Assembly: GCA_021397835.1 (NCBI GenBank)
Contig: JAJFZO010000042.1
Location: 51,648-115,647, forward strand
Direction: 5' to 3'
DNA length: 64,000 bases
From: Moringa oleifera
Taxonomy: Eukaryota > Streptophyta > Magnoliopsida > Brassicales > Moringaceae
The position numbers and the translations under genes were made by a program. The notes below the pieces were generated by a model, which made no database searches, was not told the origin of the DNA, and saw nothing but the letters and a program-made list of their open reading frames with translations. Numbering within the stretch: position 1 is the stretch's first letter; each line of letters opens with the position of its first letter. Shown one piece after another: positions 24,290 to 35,840 of the stretch.

Positions 24290-25290
24290 GCCCAGCCAGG
24301 GAAGCCGTGTCGCACGGACTCTGGGAACAGGTGGCACGCCCAGGCATCCCCCAGCAGGCATGGCATGGGCTACTCGCACGGCGTGCGGCAGCGGCTGGAG
24401 AGCCAGCCAGGCCGCGGGTGACCATCGCGAGCCAGCCCCCGAGTCTCTTCCCCTCGACTAAGTGCCCAGCCTCTGAGACAGGGAAGCTGTGTCGCACGGA
24501 CCCTGGGAACAGGTGGTACACCCGAGAAGCCCCCAGCAGGCACGGCATGGGCTGCTCGCCCAGCGTGCTGCAGCGGTGGGCGCGCCAGCCGGGCCGCGGG
24601 TGCCCATCCCAAGCCAGTCCCCACGTCCCAGTCCCTAGACTAAGTGCCCAGCGAGCGAGCCCGGGGGGCCGCGTCGCACAGAGCCTGGGCACGTGTGGCG
24701 TGCCCAGGCAGCTCCCAGCAGGCACCGCATGGGCTGCTCACCCAGCATGAAGCAGAGGTGGGTGCGCCACCCAGGCCGCGGGCGCCCATCACGAGCCAGC
24801 CCCCTCGTCCCTGCCCCTCGACTGACTGCCAAGCGTGCGAGCCAGAGTTGCCGCGTCGCACAGACCCTGGGCAGGGGTAGCACGCCCGGGAAGCCCCTAG
24901 CAGGAACGGCATGGGCTGCTCGCCCAGTGTGCGGCAGCGGTGGGCGCAGAAGCCAGGCCGCGGGCGCCCGTCCCGAGCCAGCTCCCTGGTCCCCGCCCCT
25001 CAACTGACTGCCCAGCGTGCGACCCAGGGGTGCCCCGTCACACAGACCCTGGGCACAGGTGGCATGCCCGGGCAGCCCCCAGCAGGCACGGCATGGGCTG
25101 CTTGCCCAGCGTGCGGCAGCGGTGGGCGCTCCAGCCTGGCCGCGGGCGCCCATCGCGAGCCAGCCCCCACGTCCCTGTCCCTCGACTAAGTGCCCCGCAA
25201 GCGAGCCAGGGGCGCCGCGTCACAAGGTCTCTGGGCACGGTTGGTAGGCCCAGGCAGCCCCCAGCAGGCACGGCATGGGCTGCTCGCCCA
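24290..25290 (+). repeat. Block of about 1 kb repeated 6.46 kb downstream (copy 1)
   Basis: This stretch and about 30,753-31,753 share rare variants in the same order at a constant offset of 6,463 bp: CAGCCTCTGAG with CAGGGAAGC, GAGCCCGGGGGGCC with CACAGAGCCTGGGCAC, GTGCGCCACCCAGGC, CAGAAGCCAGG, and the CACAAGGTCTCTGGGCA monomer. The offset is 35.5 monomer lengths, consistent with short monomers in between. Confidence 0.8.
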
Positions 25291-26807
25291 GCGTGAGGTA
25301 GCGGTGGCACGTCATCCAAGCTGCGGGCACCCATCGTGAGCAAGCCCCCGAGTCCTTGCCCCTCGACTGACTGCCCAATGTGCAAACCAAAGGGAGCTGC
25401 GTCGCAAGGACCCTGGGCTGGGGAGGCATGCCCAGGCAGCCCGCAGCAGGCACGGCTTGGGCCAAGTGCCCAGCATGTGGCAGCGGTGGGCGCACCAGCC
25501 AGGCCACGGACTCCCATCGCGAGCCAGCCCCCTGGTCCCTGTCCCTCGACGTAGTGCCCAGCGAGCGAGCCAGGGCGGCCGCGTCGCACTGACACTGGGC
25601 ATGGATGGCACGCCCAGGATTCCACCAGCAGGCACGGCACGGGCTGCTCGCCCAGCGCGCGGCAGCGGTGGGCGCGCCAGCCAGGCCGCGGGCGCCCATC
25701 GCGAGCCAGACCCCTCGTCCCTGCCCCTCAATTGACTGCCCAGCATGCGAGCCAGGGGTGCAGCGTTGCATGGACCCTGGGCAAGGGTGGCATGCTCAGG
25801 CAGCCCCCAGAAGGCACAGCATGGGCTGCTCGCCCAGCGTGCGGCAGCGGTGGGCGTGCCAGCCAGGCTGCAGGCGCTTATCGCAAGCCAGCCCCCACGT
25901 CCCTGTTCCTCGACTATGTGCAAAGCGAGCGAGCCAGGGGGCCTGCATCGCACGGACCCTGGGCACGGGTGGCATGACCAGGCAGCCCCCAGCAGGCACG
26001 GCATGGGCTGCTCGCCCAGCGTACAGCAGTGGTGGGCACACTAGCCATGCCGCGGGCGCCCATCGCGAGCCAGCCCCCACGTCCCCGTCCCTCGACTAAG
26101 TGCCCAGCGAGCGAGCCAGGGGGGCCGCCTCGCACGGACCCTGGGCAAGGGTGGTACACCAAGGAAGCCCCCAGCAGGCACGGCATGGGCTGCTCGCCCA
26201 TTGTGCGGCAGCGGTGGGCGCGCCAGTCAGGCCGCGGGCGCCCATCGCGAGCCAGTCCCCACGTCCCTGTCCCTCGACTGACTGCTCAGCGAGCGAGCAA
26301 GGGAGGCTGCGTCGCACGGACCCTGGGCAAGGGTGGCATGCCCAGGAAGCCCCCAGCAGGAACGGCATGGGCTGCTCGCCCAGTGAGCAGCAGCGGCGGG
26401 CGCGCCAGCCAGGCCGCGGGCACCCATCTCGAGCCAGCCCCCGAGTGCCTGCCCCTCGACTGACTGCCCAGCCTGCGAGGCAAGGAAGCAGTGTCGCACG
26501 GACCCTGGGCATGGTTGGCACACCCGGGCAGCCCCCAGCAGGCACGGCATGGGATGCTCGCCCAGTGGGCGGCAGCAGTGGGTGCGCCAGCCAGGCCGCG
26601 GGAGCCCATCGCGAGCCACCCCCCTCGTCCCTGCCCCTCGACTGACTGCCCAGCGTGGCATGGACCCTGGGCACGGGTGGCAAGCCCGGGCTGCCCCCAG
26701 AAGGCATGGCATGGGTTGCTCACCCAGCGTGCGGCAGCGGTGGGCGCGTCATCCAGGCCGCTGGCGTCCATCGCGAGCCAGCCCCCACATCCCTGTCCCT
26801 CGACTAA

Positions 26808-27240
26808 GTATCCAGCTAGCGCATCAGAGGGGCCGCGTCGCACGGACCCTAGGCACGGGTGGCACGCCCAGGCAGCCCCCAGCAGGCACGGCATGGGCTG
26901 CTCGCCAAGCGTGCGGCAGTGGTAGCCAGCCCCCTCGTCCCTGCCCCTCGACCGACTGCCCAGCGTGTGAGCCAGGGATGCCGCGTCGGACAGACCCTGG
27001 GCACGGGTGGCACGCCCAGGCAGCCTCCGGCAGGCACCGCATGGGCTGCTCGCCAAGCCTGCGGCAGTGGTAGCCAGCCCCCTCGTCCCTGCCCCTCGAC
27101 TGACTGCCCAGCGTGCGAGCCAGGGATACCACATCACACGGACCCTGGGCACGGGTGGCACGCCCAGCACGAACAGCATGGGCTGCTTGCGCAGCAAGCG
27201 GCAGCGGTAGCCAGCCCCCTCGTCCCTGCCCCTCGACTCA
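26808..27240 (+). repeat. Three consecutive short monomers (148, 148 and 137 bp)
   Basis: Monomers start at 26,808, 26,956 and 27,104, the next at 27,241. All three carry the 34 bp deletion (GGT joined to AGCCAGCCCCC at about 26,921, 27,069 and 27,206). The third has a further 11 bp gap after GGCACGCCCAG near 27,167. The following monomer (27,241-27,411) keeps the hairpin segment but has its own 11 bp gap. Confidence 0.87.
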
Positions 27241-27938
27241 CTTCCCAGCGTGCGAGCCAGGGGTGCCGCATCGCACGGACCCTGGGCACGGGTGGCACCC
27301 CCAGCAGGCACGGCACGGGCTTCTCACCCAGTGCGTGGCAGCGGTGGGTGCGCCAGCCAGGCCGCGGGCGCCCATCGCAAGCCAGCCCCCACGTTTCTGT
27401 CTCTCGACTAAGGGCCCAGTGAGCGAGCCGGGGGGGCCGCGTCGCATGGACCCTAGGCTCTTGTGGCATACCCAGGCAGCCCCCAGCGGGCACGGCATGG
27501 GCTGCTCGCCCAGCGTGAGGCAACGGTAGGCGCGCCAGCCAGGCCGCTGGCGCCCGTCGCGAGGCAGCCCACACGTCCCTGTCCCTCGACTAAGTGCCCA
27601 GAGAGCGAGCCAGGCGGGCCGCGTCGTATGGATCCTGGGCATGGGTGGCATGCCCAGGCAGCCCTTGGCAGGCACGACATGGGCTGCTCGCCCAGCGTGC
27701 GGCAGCGGTGGGCGTGCCAGCCAAGCCGCGGGCGCCTATCGCGAGCCAGCCCCCACGTCCCTATCCCTCGACTAAGTGCCTAGCGAGTGAGCCAGGCGGG
27801 CTGTGTCATATGGACCCTGTGCATGGGTGGCATGTGCAGGCAGCCCCCGGCAGGCACGACATGGGTTGCTCGCCCAGTGTGCAGCAGCAGTGGGCGTGCC
27901 AGCCAGGCCGCGGGAGCATATCGCGAGCCAGCCCCCAA

Positions 27939-28084
27939 GTCCAGCGAGCGAGACAGGGGAGCCACATCGCACAGACCCTGGGCATGGGTGGCACGCCCAG
28001 GAAGCCCCCAGCAGGCACGGCATGGGCTGCTCGCCCAGCATGCTGCAGCGGTAGTCAGCCCCCTCGTCCCTGCCCCTCGACTGA
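27939..28084 (+). repeat. Short monomer with a 5' gap and the 34 bp deletion
   Basis: CCCCCAAGTCCAGCGAGCG near 27,935 lacks the usual CCTGTCCCTCGACTAAGTGC, a gap of roughly 20 bp, and at about 28,050 GCGGT is joined to AGTCAGCCCC, the same 34 bp deletion with one substitution. Confidence 0.8.
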
Positions 28085-28811
28085 CTTCCCAGCATGCGAG
28101 CAAGCGGTACCGTGTCGCACGGACCCTTGGAATGGGTGGCACGCCCAGGCAGCCCCCAACAGGCACGGCATGGACTGCTCACCCAGCGTGCGGCAGTGGT
28201 GGGGGCGCCAGCCAGGCCGCGAGCGCCCATCTTGAGCCAGCCCACTCGTCCCTGCCCCTCGACGGACTGCCCAGTGTGCGAGCCATGGGTACCGCGTTGC
28301 ACGGACCTAGGCACAGGTGGCATGCCAAGGCAGCCCCCAGCAGGCTAGGGATAGGCTGCTCGCCCAGCGTGCGGCAGCGGTTGGCGCGCCAGCCAGGCCG
28401 CGGGCGCCCATCGCGAGCCAGCACCCACGTCCCTGTCCCTCGACTAAGTGCCCAGCGAGAGAGCCAGGTGGACCGCGTCGCACGGACCTTGGGCACGGGT
28501 GGCATGCCCAGGAATCCCCCAGCTGGCACGGCATGGGTTGCTCGCCCAGCGTGGGGCAGCGTTGGGCGCGCCAGCTAGGCCGTGGGCGCCCATAGCGAGC
28601 CAGCCCCCGAGTCCCTGCCTTTCGACTGACTGCCCAGTGTGCGAGGCAGGGGAGCCGTGTCGCACGGACCCTGGGCATGGGTGGCAGGCCTGGGCATCCC
28701 CCAGCAGGCACAGCATGGGCTACTCGCCCAATGTGTGGCAGTGGTGGGCGCGCCAGCCAGGCCGCGGTCACCCATCGCGACCCAGCCCCCGAGTCCCTGC
28801 CCCTCGACTGA

Positions 28812-28927
28812 CTGCCCAGCAGGCTCGGCAAGGCCTGCTCGCCCAGTGTGCGGCAGTGGTTGGCGCACCAGCCATGCCGCGGGTGCCCATTGCGAGCCAG
28901 CCCCCACGTCCCTGTCCCTCGACTAAG
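28812..28927 (+). repeat. Truncated 116 bp monomer
   Basis: ACTGCCCAGC is joined directly to AGGCTCGGCA, removing about 66 bp. The intact monomer has CCCAGC at both places (GACTGCCCAGC and CCCCCAGCAGG), so the deletion fits recombination or slippage through that 6 bp identity. Confidence 0.82.
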
Positions 28928-29106
28928 TGCCCTGCAAGCGAGCCAAGGGGGCCGCGTCACAAGGTCTCTGGGCACGGTTGGTAGGCCCAGGCAGCCCCCA
29001 GCAGGCATGGCATGGGCCGCTCGCCCAGTGTGAGGCAGTGGTGGCACGTCAGCCAGGCAGCGGGCGCCCATCGCGAACCAGCCCCCGAGTCCCTGCCCAT
29101 CGACTG

Positions 29107-29834
29107 ACTGCCCAGCATGGGATCCAGGGGTGCCACATCGCACGGACCCTGGGCACGGGTGGCATTCCAGGGCAGCCCCCAGTAGGCCCGGCATGGGCTG
29201 CTCACCCAGTGTACGGCAGCGGTGGTCGCGCCAGCCAGGCCGCGGGCGCCCATCGCGAGCCAGCCCCCACGTCCCTGTCCCTCGACATAGTGCCCAGCGA
29301 GCGAGCCAAGGGTGGCCTCATCACACGGACCTTGGACATGTGTGGCACTCCCAGGCAGCCCCCAGAAGGCATGGCATGGGCTGCTCACCCATTGAGCGGC
29401 AGCGGCTGGCGCGCCAGCCAGGCCGCGGGCACCCATCGCGAGCCAGCCCCCTAGTCCCTGCCCCTCGACTGACTGCCCAGCATGGGATCCAGGGGTGCCA
29501 CATCGAACGGACCCTGGGCATGGGTGGCATTCCCGGGCAGCCCCCAGTAGGCCCAGCATGGGCTGCTCGCCCAGTGTACGGCAGCGGTGGTCGCGCCAGC
29601 CAGGCCGCGGGCGCCCATCGCGAGCCAGCCCCCACGTCCCTGTCCCTCGACGTAGTGCCCAGCGAGCGAGCCAAGGGGGCCGCATCACACGGACCATGGA
29701 CATGTGTGGCACTCCCAGGCAGCCCCCAGCAGGAACGGCATGGGTTGCTCGCCCAGTGAGCGGCAGCGGCTGGCGCGCCAGCCAGGCCGCGGGCACCCAT
29801 CGCGAGCCAGCCCCCGAGTCCCTGCCCCTCGACT
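29107..29834 (+). repeat. Dimer repeated twice (364 bp each)
   Basis: The pair CCCAGCATGGGATCCAGGGG with CATTCC(A/C)GGGCAG and CAGTAGGCCC, followed by a monomer with GGACATGTGTGGCACTCCC, occurs at 29,107 and again 364 bp later. The GGATCC monomer occurs also at about 31,840 and 32,385, so this variant has spread. Confidence 0.86.
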
Positions 29835-30752
29835 GACTGCCCAGCCTACGAGGCAAGGAAGCAGCATCGCACGGACCCTGGGCACGGTTGGCACACCCGG
29901 GCAGCCCCCAGCAGGAATGGCATGGGCTGCTTGCCCAGTGTGCGGCAGCAGTGGGCGTGCCAGCCAGGCCGCGGGCGCCCATCGCGAGCCATCCCCCTCG
30001 TCCCTGCCCCTCGACGGACTGCCCAGTGTGGGAGCCAGGGGTGCCGCGTCGTACGGACCCTGGGCATGGGTGGCAAACCCGGGCTGCCCCCAGAAGGCAC
30101 GGCATGGGTTGCTCGCCCAGCGTGCGGCAGCGGTGGGCGCGTCATCCCGGCCGCGGGCGTCCATCGCGAGCCAGCCCCCACATCCCTGTCCCTCGACTAA
30201 GTGCCCAGCAAGTGAGCAAGGGGGGCTTTGTTGCACAGACCCTGGGCATGGGTGGCATGCCCAGGCAGCCCCCAGCAGGCTCGGGATGGGCTGCTCGCCC
30301 AGCGTGCGGCAGCGGTGGGCGCGCCAGCCGGGCCGCGGGCGCCCATCCCAAGCCAGTCCCCACGTCCCAGTCCCTCGACTAAGTGCCCAGCGAGCGAGCC
30401 CGGGGGGCCACGTTGCACAGAGCCTGGGCATGTATGGCACGCCCAGGCAGCTCCCAGCAGGCACCGCATGGGCTGCTCGCCCAGCGTAAGGCAGAGGTGG
30501 GTGCGCCACCCAGGCCGCAGGCGCCCATCACGAGCCAGCCCCCTCGTCCCTGCCCCTCGACTGACTGCCCAGCATGCGAGCAAGAGTTGCCGGATCGCAC
30601 AGACCCTGGGCATGGGTGGCACGGGCAGCCCCCAGCAGGCACGGCATGGGCTGCTCGCCCAGCGTGCAGCAGCGGTGGGCGCGCCAGCCAGGCCACGGGC
30701 GCGCATTACGAACCAGCCCCCACGTCCCTGTTCCTCGACGTAGTGCCCAGTG

Positions 30753-31753
30753 AGCGAGCCAGAGGGGCCGCATCACACGGACCCTGGGCATGAGTGGCAC
30801 GCCCAGGCAGCCCCCAGCAGGCACAGCAAGGGCTGCTTGCCCAGCGTGCGGCAGCGGCTGGAGCGCCAGCCAGGCCGCGAGTAACCATCGCGAGCCAGCC
30901 CCTGAGTCTCTGCCCCTCGACTGACCGCCCAGCCTCTGAGCCAGGGAAGCCGCATCGCACGGACACTGGGAATAGGTGGCACACCCGGGAAGCCCCCAGC
31001 AGGCACAGCATGGGCTGCTCGCCCAGCGTGCTGCAGCGGTGGGCGCGCCAGCCGGGCTGCGGGTGCCCATCCCGAGCCAGTCCCCATGTCCCAGTCCCTC
31101 GACTAAGTGCCCAGCGAGCGAGCCCGGGGGGCCGCGTCGCACAGAGCCTGGGCACATGTGGCATGCCCAGGCAGCTCCCAGCAAACACCGCATGGGCTGC
31201 TCGCCCAGCATGCGGCAGAGGTGGGTGCGCCACCCAGGCCTCGGGCGCCCATCACGAGCCAGCCCCCTCGTCCCTGCCCCTCGACTGACTGCCAAGCGTG
31301 TGAGCCAGAGTTGCCGCATCGAACAGACCCTGGGCATGGGTAGCATGCCCGGGCAGCCCCTAGCAGGAACGGCATGGGCTGCTCACCCAGCGTGCGGTAG
31401 CCGTGGGTGCAGAAGCCAGGACGCGGGCGCCCGTCACGAGCCAGCCCCCTGGTCCCCGCCCCTCAACTGACTGCCCAGCGTGCGACCCAGGGGTGCCCCA
31501 TCGCACAGACCCTGGGCACAGGTGGCATGCCCGGGCAGCCCCCATAAGGCACGGCATGGGCTGCTTGCCCAGCGTGCGGCAGCGGTGGGTGCGCCAGCCT
31601 GCCCACGGGCGCCCATCGCGAGCCAGCCCCCACGTCCCTGTCCCTCGACTAAGTGCCCCGCAAGCGAGCCAAGGGGGCCGCATCACAAGGTCTCTGGGCA
31701 TGGTTGGTAGGCCCAGGCAGCCCCCAGCAGGCACGGCATGGGCTGCACACCCA
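30753..31753 (+). repeat. Block of about 1 kb, copy 2 of 24,290-25,290
   Basis: Shares the ordered rare variants listed for 24,290-25,290 at an offset of 6,463 bp. Its right end overlaps the trimer duplication that starts at 31,653. Confidence 0.8.
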
Positions 31754-32742
31754 GCGTGAGGCAGCGGTGGCACGTCAGCCAGGCAGCGGGCGCCCATCGC
31801 GAACCAGCCCCTGAGTCCCTGCCCATCGACTGACTGCCCAGCATGGGATCCAGGGGTGCCACATCGCACGAACCCTGGGCATGGGTGGCATTCCCGGGCA
31901 GCCCCCAGTAGGCCCGGCATGGGCTGCTCGCCCAGCGTGCGGCAGCGGTGGTCGCGCCAGCCAGGCCGCGGGCGCCCATCGCGAGCCAGCCCCCACGTCC
32001 CTGTCCCTCGACTAAGTGCCCAGCGAGCGAGCAAGGGGGGCCACATTGCACGGACCCTGGGCACGAGTGGTATGCCCAGGAAGCCCCCAGCAGGCACGGC
32101 ATGGGCTGCTTGCCCAGCGTGCGGCAGCGGTGGGTGCGCCAGCCTGGCCACGGGCGCCCATCGCGAGCCAGCCCCCACGTCCCTGTCCCTCGACTAAGTG
32201 CCCCGCAAGCGAGCCAAGGGGGCCGCATCACAAGGTCTCTGGGCATGGTTGGTAGGCCCAGGCAGCCCCCAGCAGGCACGGCATGGGCTGCACACCCAGC
32301 GTGAGGCAGCGGTGGCACGTCAGCCAGGCAGCGGGCGCCCATCGCGAACCAGCCCCTGAGTCCCTGCCCATCGACTGACTGCCCAGCATGGGATCCAGGG
32401 GTGCCACATCGCACGAACCCTGGGCATGGGTGGCATTCCCGGGCAGCCCCCAGTAGGCCCGGCATGGGCTGCTAGCCCAGCGTGCGGCAGCGGTAGTCGC
32501 GCCAGCCAGGCCGCGGGCGCCCATCGCGAGCCAGCCCCCACGTCCCTGTCCCTCGACTAAGTGCCCAGCGAGCGAGCAAGGGGGGCCGCATTGCACGGAC
32601 CCTGGGCACGAGTGGTATGCCCAGGAAGCCCCCAGCAGGCACGGCATGGGCTACTCGCCCAGTGTGCGGCAGCGGTGGGCGCGCCAGCCAGGCCGCGGGC
32701 GCCCATCGCGTGCCAGCCCCCTCGTCCCTGCCCCTCGACTGA
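31653..32742 (+). repeat. Trimer repeated twice (545 bp each)
   Basis: Copies start at 31,653 and 32,198 (GTGCCCCGCAAGCGAGCC). Each contains CACAAGGTCTCTGGGCATGG, then the GGATCC monomer with CACGAACCCTGGGCA, then a B1 monomer. I saw only scattered single-base differences, for example GCTGCTCG against GCTGCTAG, so the duplication is recent. Confidence 0.9.
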
Positions 32743-32923
32743 CAGCCCAACGTGCGAGCCAGGGGTGCCGCATCGCATGGACCCTGGGCGCGGGTGGCAC
32801 ACCCGGGCAGCCCCCAGCAGGCACGGCATGGGCTGCTCGCCCAGCGTGCGGCAGTGGTGGGCGCGCCAGCCGGGCCGCGGGCACCCATCCCGAGCCAGTC
32901 CCCACGTCCCAGTCCCTCGACTA

Positions 32924-33050
32924 AGTGCCCAGGCAGCCCCCAGCAGGCACGGCATGGGCTGCTCGCCCAGTGTGCAGAAGAGGTCGGTGCGCCAGCAAGG
33001 CCGCGGGTGCCCATCACGAGCCAGACCCCTCGTCCCTGCCCCTCGACAGA
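32924..33050 (+). repeat. Truncated 127 bp monomer
   Basis: GACTAAGTGCCCA runs directly into GGCAGCCCCCAGCAGG, losing about 55 bp. GCCCA is present at both ends of the lost segment in an intact monomer. Confidence 0.82.
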
Positions 33051-34662
33051 CTGCCCAGCGTGCGAGCAAGAGTTGCCGCGTCGCACAGACCCTGGGCACA
33101 GGTGGCATGCCCGGGCAGCTCCCTGCAGGCATGGCATGGGCTGCTTGCCCAGCGTGCAGCAGCGGTGGGCGCGCCAGCCAGACCGCGGGCGCCTATCGCG
33201 AGCCAGCCCCCGCGTGCCTGTCCTTCGATTAAGTGCCCAGCGAGCGAGCCAGGGGGGCCCCGTCACAAGGTCCCTGGGCACGGGTGGCAGGCCCAGGCAG
33301 CCCCCAGCAGGCACGGCATGGGCTGCTCACCCAGCGTGCGGCAGTGGTGGCACGTCATCCAGGCTGCGGGTGCCCATCGCGAGCCAGCCCCCGAGTCCCG
33401 GCCCCTCGACTGACTGCCCAGCTTGCGAACCACGGGTGCCGCGTCGCAAAAACCCTGGGAACGGGTGGCACACCCCGGGAAGCCCCCAGCAGGCATGGAA
33501 TGGGCTGCTCACTCATCGTGCGGCGGAGGTGGACGCACCAGCCAGGCCGCTGGCGCCCATCGCGAGCCAACTCCCACGTCCCTGTCCCTCGACGTATTTC
33601 CCAGCGAGCGAGCCAGGGGGGCCGTGGGCATCAGTGGCATGCCCAGGAAGCCCCCAGCAAGCATGGCATGAGCTGCATGCCCAGTGTGCCGCAGCGGTGG
33701 GCACGCCAGCCAGGCCGTGGGCGCCCATCTCGAGCCAGCCCCCTCGTCCCTGCCCCTCGACTGACTGCCCAGCATAGCAGCCAGGGGTGCAGCATCGCAC
33801 GGACCCTGGGCAAGGGTGGCATGCCCGGGTAGCCCCCAGCAAGCACAGCATGGGATGCTCGCCCAGCGTGCGGCAGTGGTGGGCGCGCCAGCCAGGCCGC
33901 GGGCGCCAATCCCGAGCCAGCCCCCACGTCCCAGTCCCTCGACTATGTGCCGAGCGAGCGAGCCAGGGGGGCCACCTCGCATGGACCCTGGGCACAGCTT
34001 GAACGTGCAGGCAGCACCCAGCAGGCTTTGCATGGGCTGCTCGACCAGCGTGCAGCAGCGCTGGGCCAGGCCGTGTGCGCCCATCGCGAGCCAGCCCCCT
34101 CGTCCCGGCCCCTCGACTGACTGCCCAGTGTGCGATCCAGGGGTGCCGCGTCGCACGGACCCTGGGCACGGGTGGCACACCGGGGCAGCCCCCAGCAGGC
34201 ACGGCATGGGCTGCTCGCCTAGCGTGCGGCAGCGGTGGGCGCACCAGCCAGGCCACGGGCGCCCATCACGAGCCAGCCCCCACGTCCCAGTCCCTTGACG
34301 TAGTGCCCAGCGAGCCAGGGCGGCCGAATCACACGGACCCTGGGCATGTGTGGCACGCCCAGGCAGCCCCCAGCAGGGACGGCATGGGCTGCTCGCCCAG
34401 CGTGCGGCAGCGGCGGGCGCGCCATCCCGGCAGCGGGCGCCCATCGCGAGCCAGCCCCCTCGTCCCTGCCCCTTGACTGACAGCCCAGTGTGCGAGCCAG
34501 GGGTGCCGCGTCGCACGGAGCCTGGGCACGGGTGGCACGCCTGGCCTGCCCAAAGCAGGCACGGCATGGGCTGCTCGCCAAGCGTGCGGCAGCGTTGGGC
34601 GCGCCAGCCAGGCCGCTGGTGCCCATCGCGAGCAAGCCCCATCGTCCCTACCCCTCGACTGA

Positions 34663-34750
34663 CTGACCAGCGTGCGGCAGCGCAGGGCGGGCCAGCCAGG
34701 CCGCGGGCGCCCATCACGAGCCGGCCCCCTTGTCCCTGCCCCTTGACTGA
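34663..34750 (+). repeat. Half monomer (88 bp)
   Basis: CTGACCAGCGTGCGGCAGCG joins the first CCAGCGTGCG box of a monomer to the second one, removing 94 bp. In an intact monomer these two boxes, which share about 10 bp, lie exactly 94 bp apart, and 182 - 94 = 88 matches the observed length. Confidence 0.88.
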
Positions 34751-35113
34751 CTGCCCAGCGTACGAGCCAGGGGTGCCGCGTCGCACGGACCCTGGGCATG
34801 GGTGGCACACCCGGGCAGCCCCCAGCAGGGACGGCATGGGCTGCTCGCCTAGCGTGCGGCAGCGGTGGGTGCGCCAGCCAGGCCACGGGCGCCCATCGCG
34901 AGCCAGCCCCCTCATCCCTGCCCTCGACTGGCAGCCCAGCATACGAGCCGAGTGTGCCACGTCGCATGGACCCTGGGCACGGGTGGCACACCCGGCCAGC
35001 CCCAAGCAGGCACGGCATGGGATGCTCGCCCAGCGTGCGGCAGCGTTGGACGCGCCAGCGAGGCCGCTGGTGCCCATGCCGAGCCAGCCCCCTCGTCCCT
35101 GCCCCTCGACTGA

Positions 35114-35840
35114 TTACCCATCATGCGAGCCAGGGGTAAAGCGTCGCACGGACCCTGGGCACGGGTGGCACTCCCAGGTAGCCTCCAGCAGGCACGGTAT
35201 GGGCTGCTCACACAGCGTGCGGCAGCAGTGGGAGCGCCAGCAAGGCCGCGGGCGCCCATCGCGAGCCAGCCCCCTCGTCCATGCCCCTCGACTGACAGCC
35301 AAGAGTGCGAGCCAGGGTTGCCGCGTCACACGGACCCTGGGCACGGATAGCATGGCCGGGTTGCCCCAAGCAGGCACAGCATGGGCTCCCCGCCCAGCAT
35401 GCAGCAGCGGTGGGTGCGCCAGCCAGGCCGCGGGTGCCCATTCCGAGCCAGCCCCCTCGTCCCTGCCCCTCGACTGATTACCCATTGTGAGAGCCAGGGG
35501 TAAAGCGTCGCACGGACCCTGGGAACGGGTGGCACTCCCAGGTAGCCTCCAGCAGGCACGGCATGGGCTGCTCACACAGCGTGCGGCAGCAGTGGGAGCG
35601 CAAGCAAGGCCGCGGGCGCCCATCGCGAGCTAGCCCCCTCGTCCATGCCCCTCGACTGAAAGCCAAGAGTGTGAGCCAGGGGTGCCGCGTTGTACGGACC
35701 CTATGCATGGGAGGCAAGCCCAGGCAGCCTCCTGCGGGCACGGCATGGGCTGCTCACCCAGCGTGCAGCAGCGGTGGGCGTGCCAGCAAGGCCGCGGGCG
35801 CCCATCACGAGCCAGCCCCCTCGTCCCTGCCCCTCGACTG
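35114..35840 (+). repeat. 364 bp dimer, two copies (in block copy 1)
   Basis: The marker GATTACCCAT starts copies at 35,114 and 35,478, each followed by GGTAAAGCGTCGCACGG, CACTCCCAGGTAGCCTCC and GCAGTGGGAGCGC. The second member of the last dimer switches to a different monomer (CTATGCATGGGAGGCAAGCC) at about 35,700. Confidence 0.88.

Noticed and set aside
33509..35077. A 522-codon open frame on the minus strand, and many others of 180-480 codons on both strands.
   Set aside because: The translations are only the satellite read in successive frames (182 is 2 modulo 3), rich in Ala, Arg, Gly, Pro and Trp. The strand opposite the TAAGTG/TGACTG boxes has few stops. There is no domain, no codon bias distinct from the monomer, and overlapping frames are open equally. 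They are not genes.
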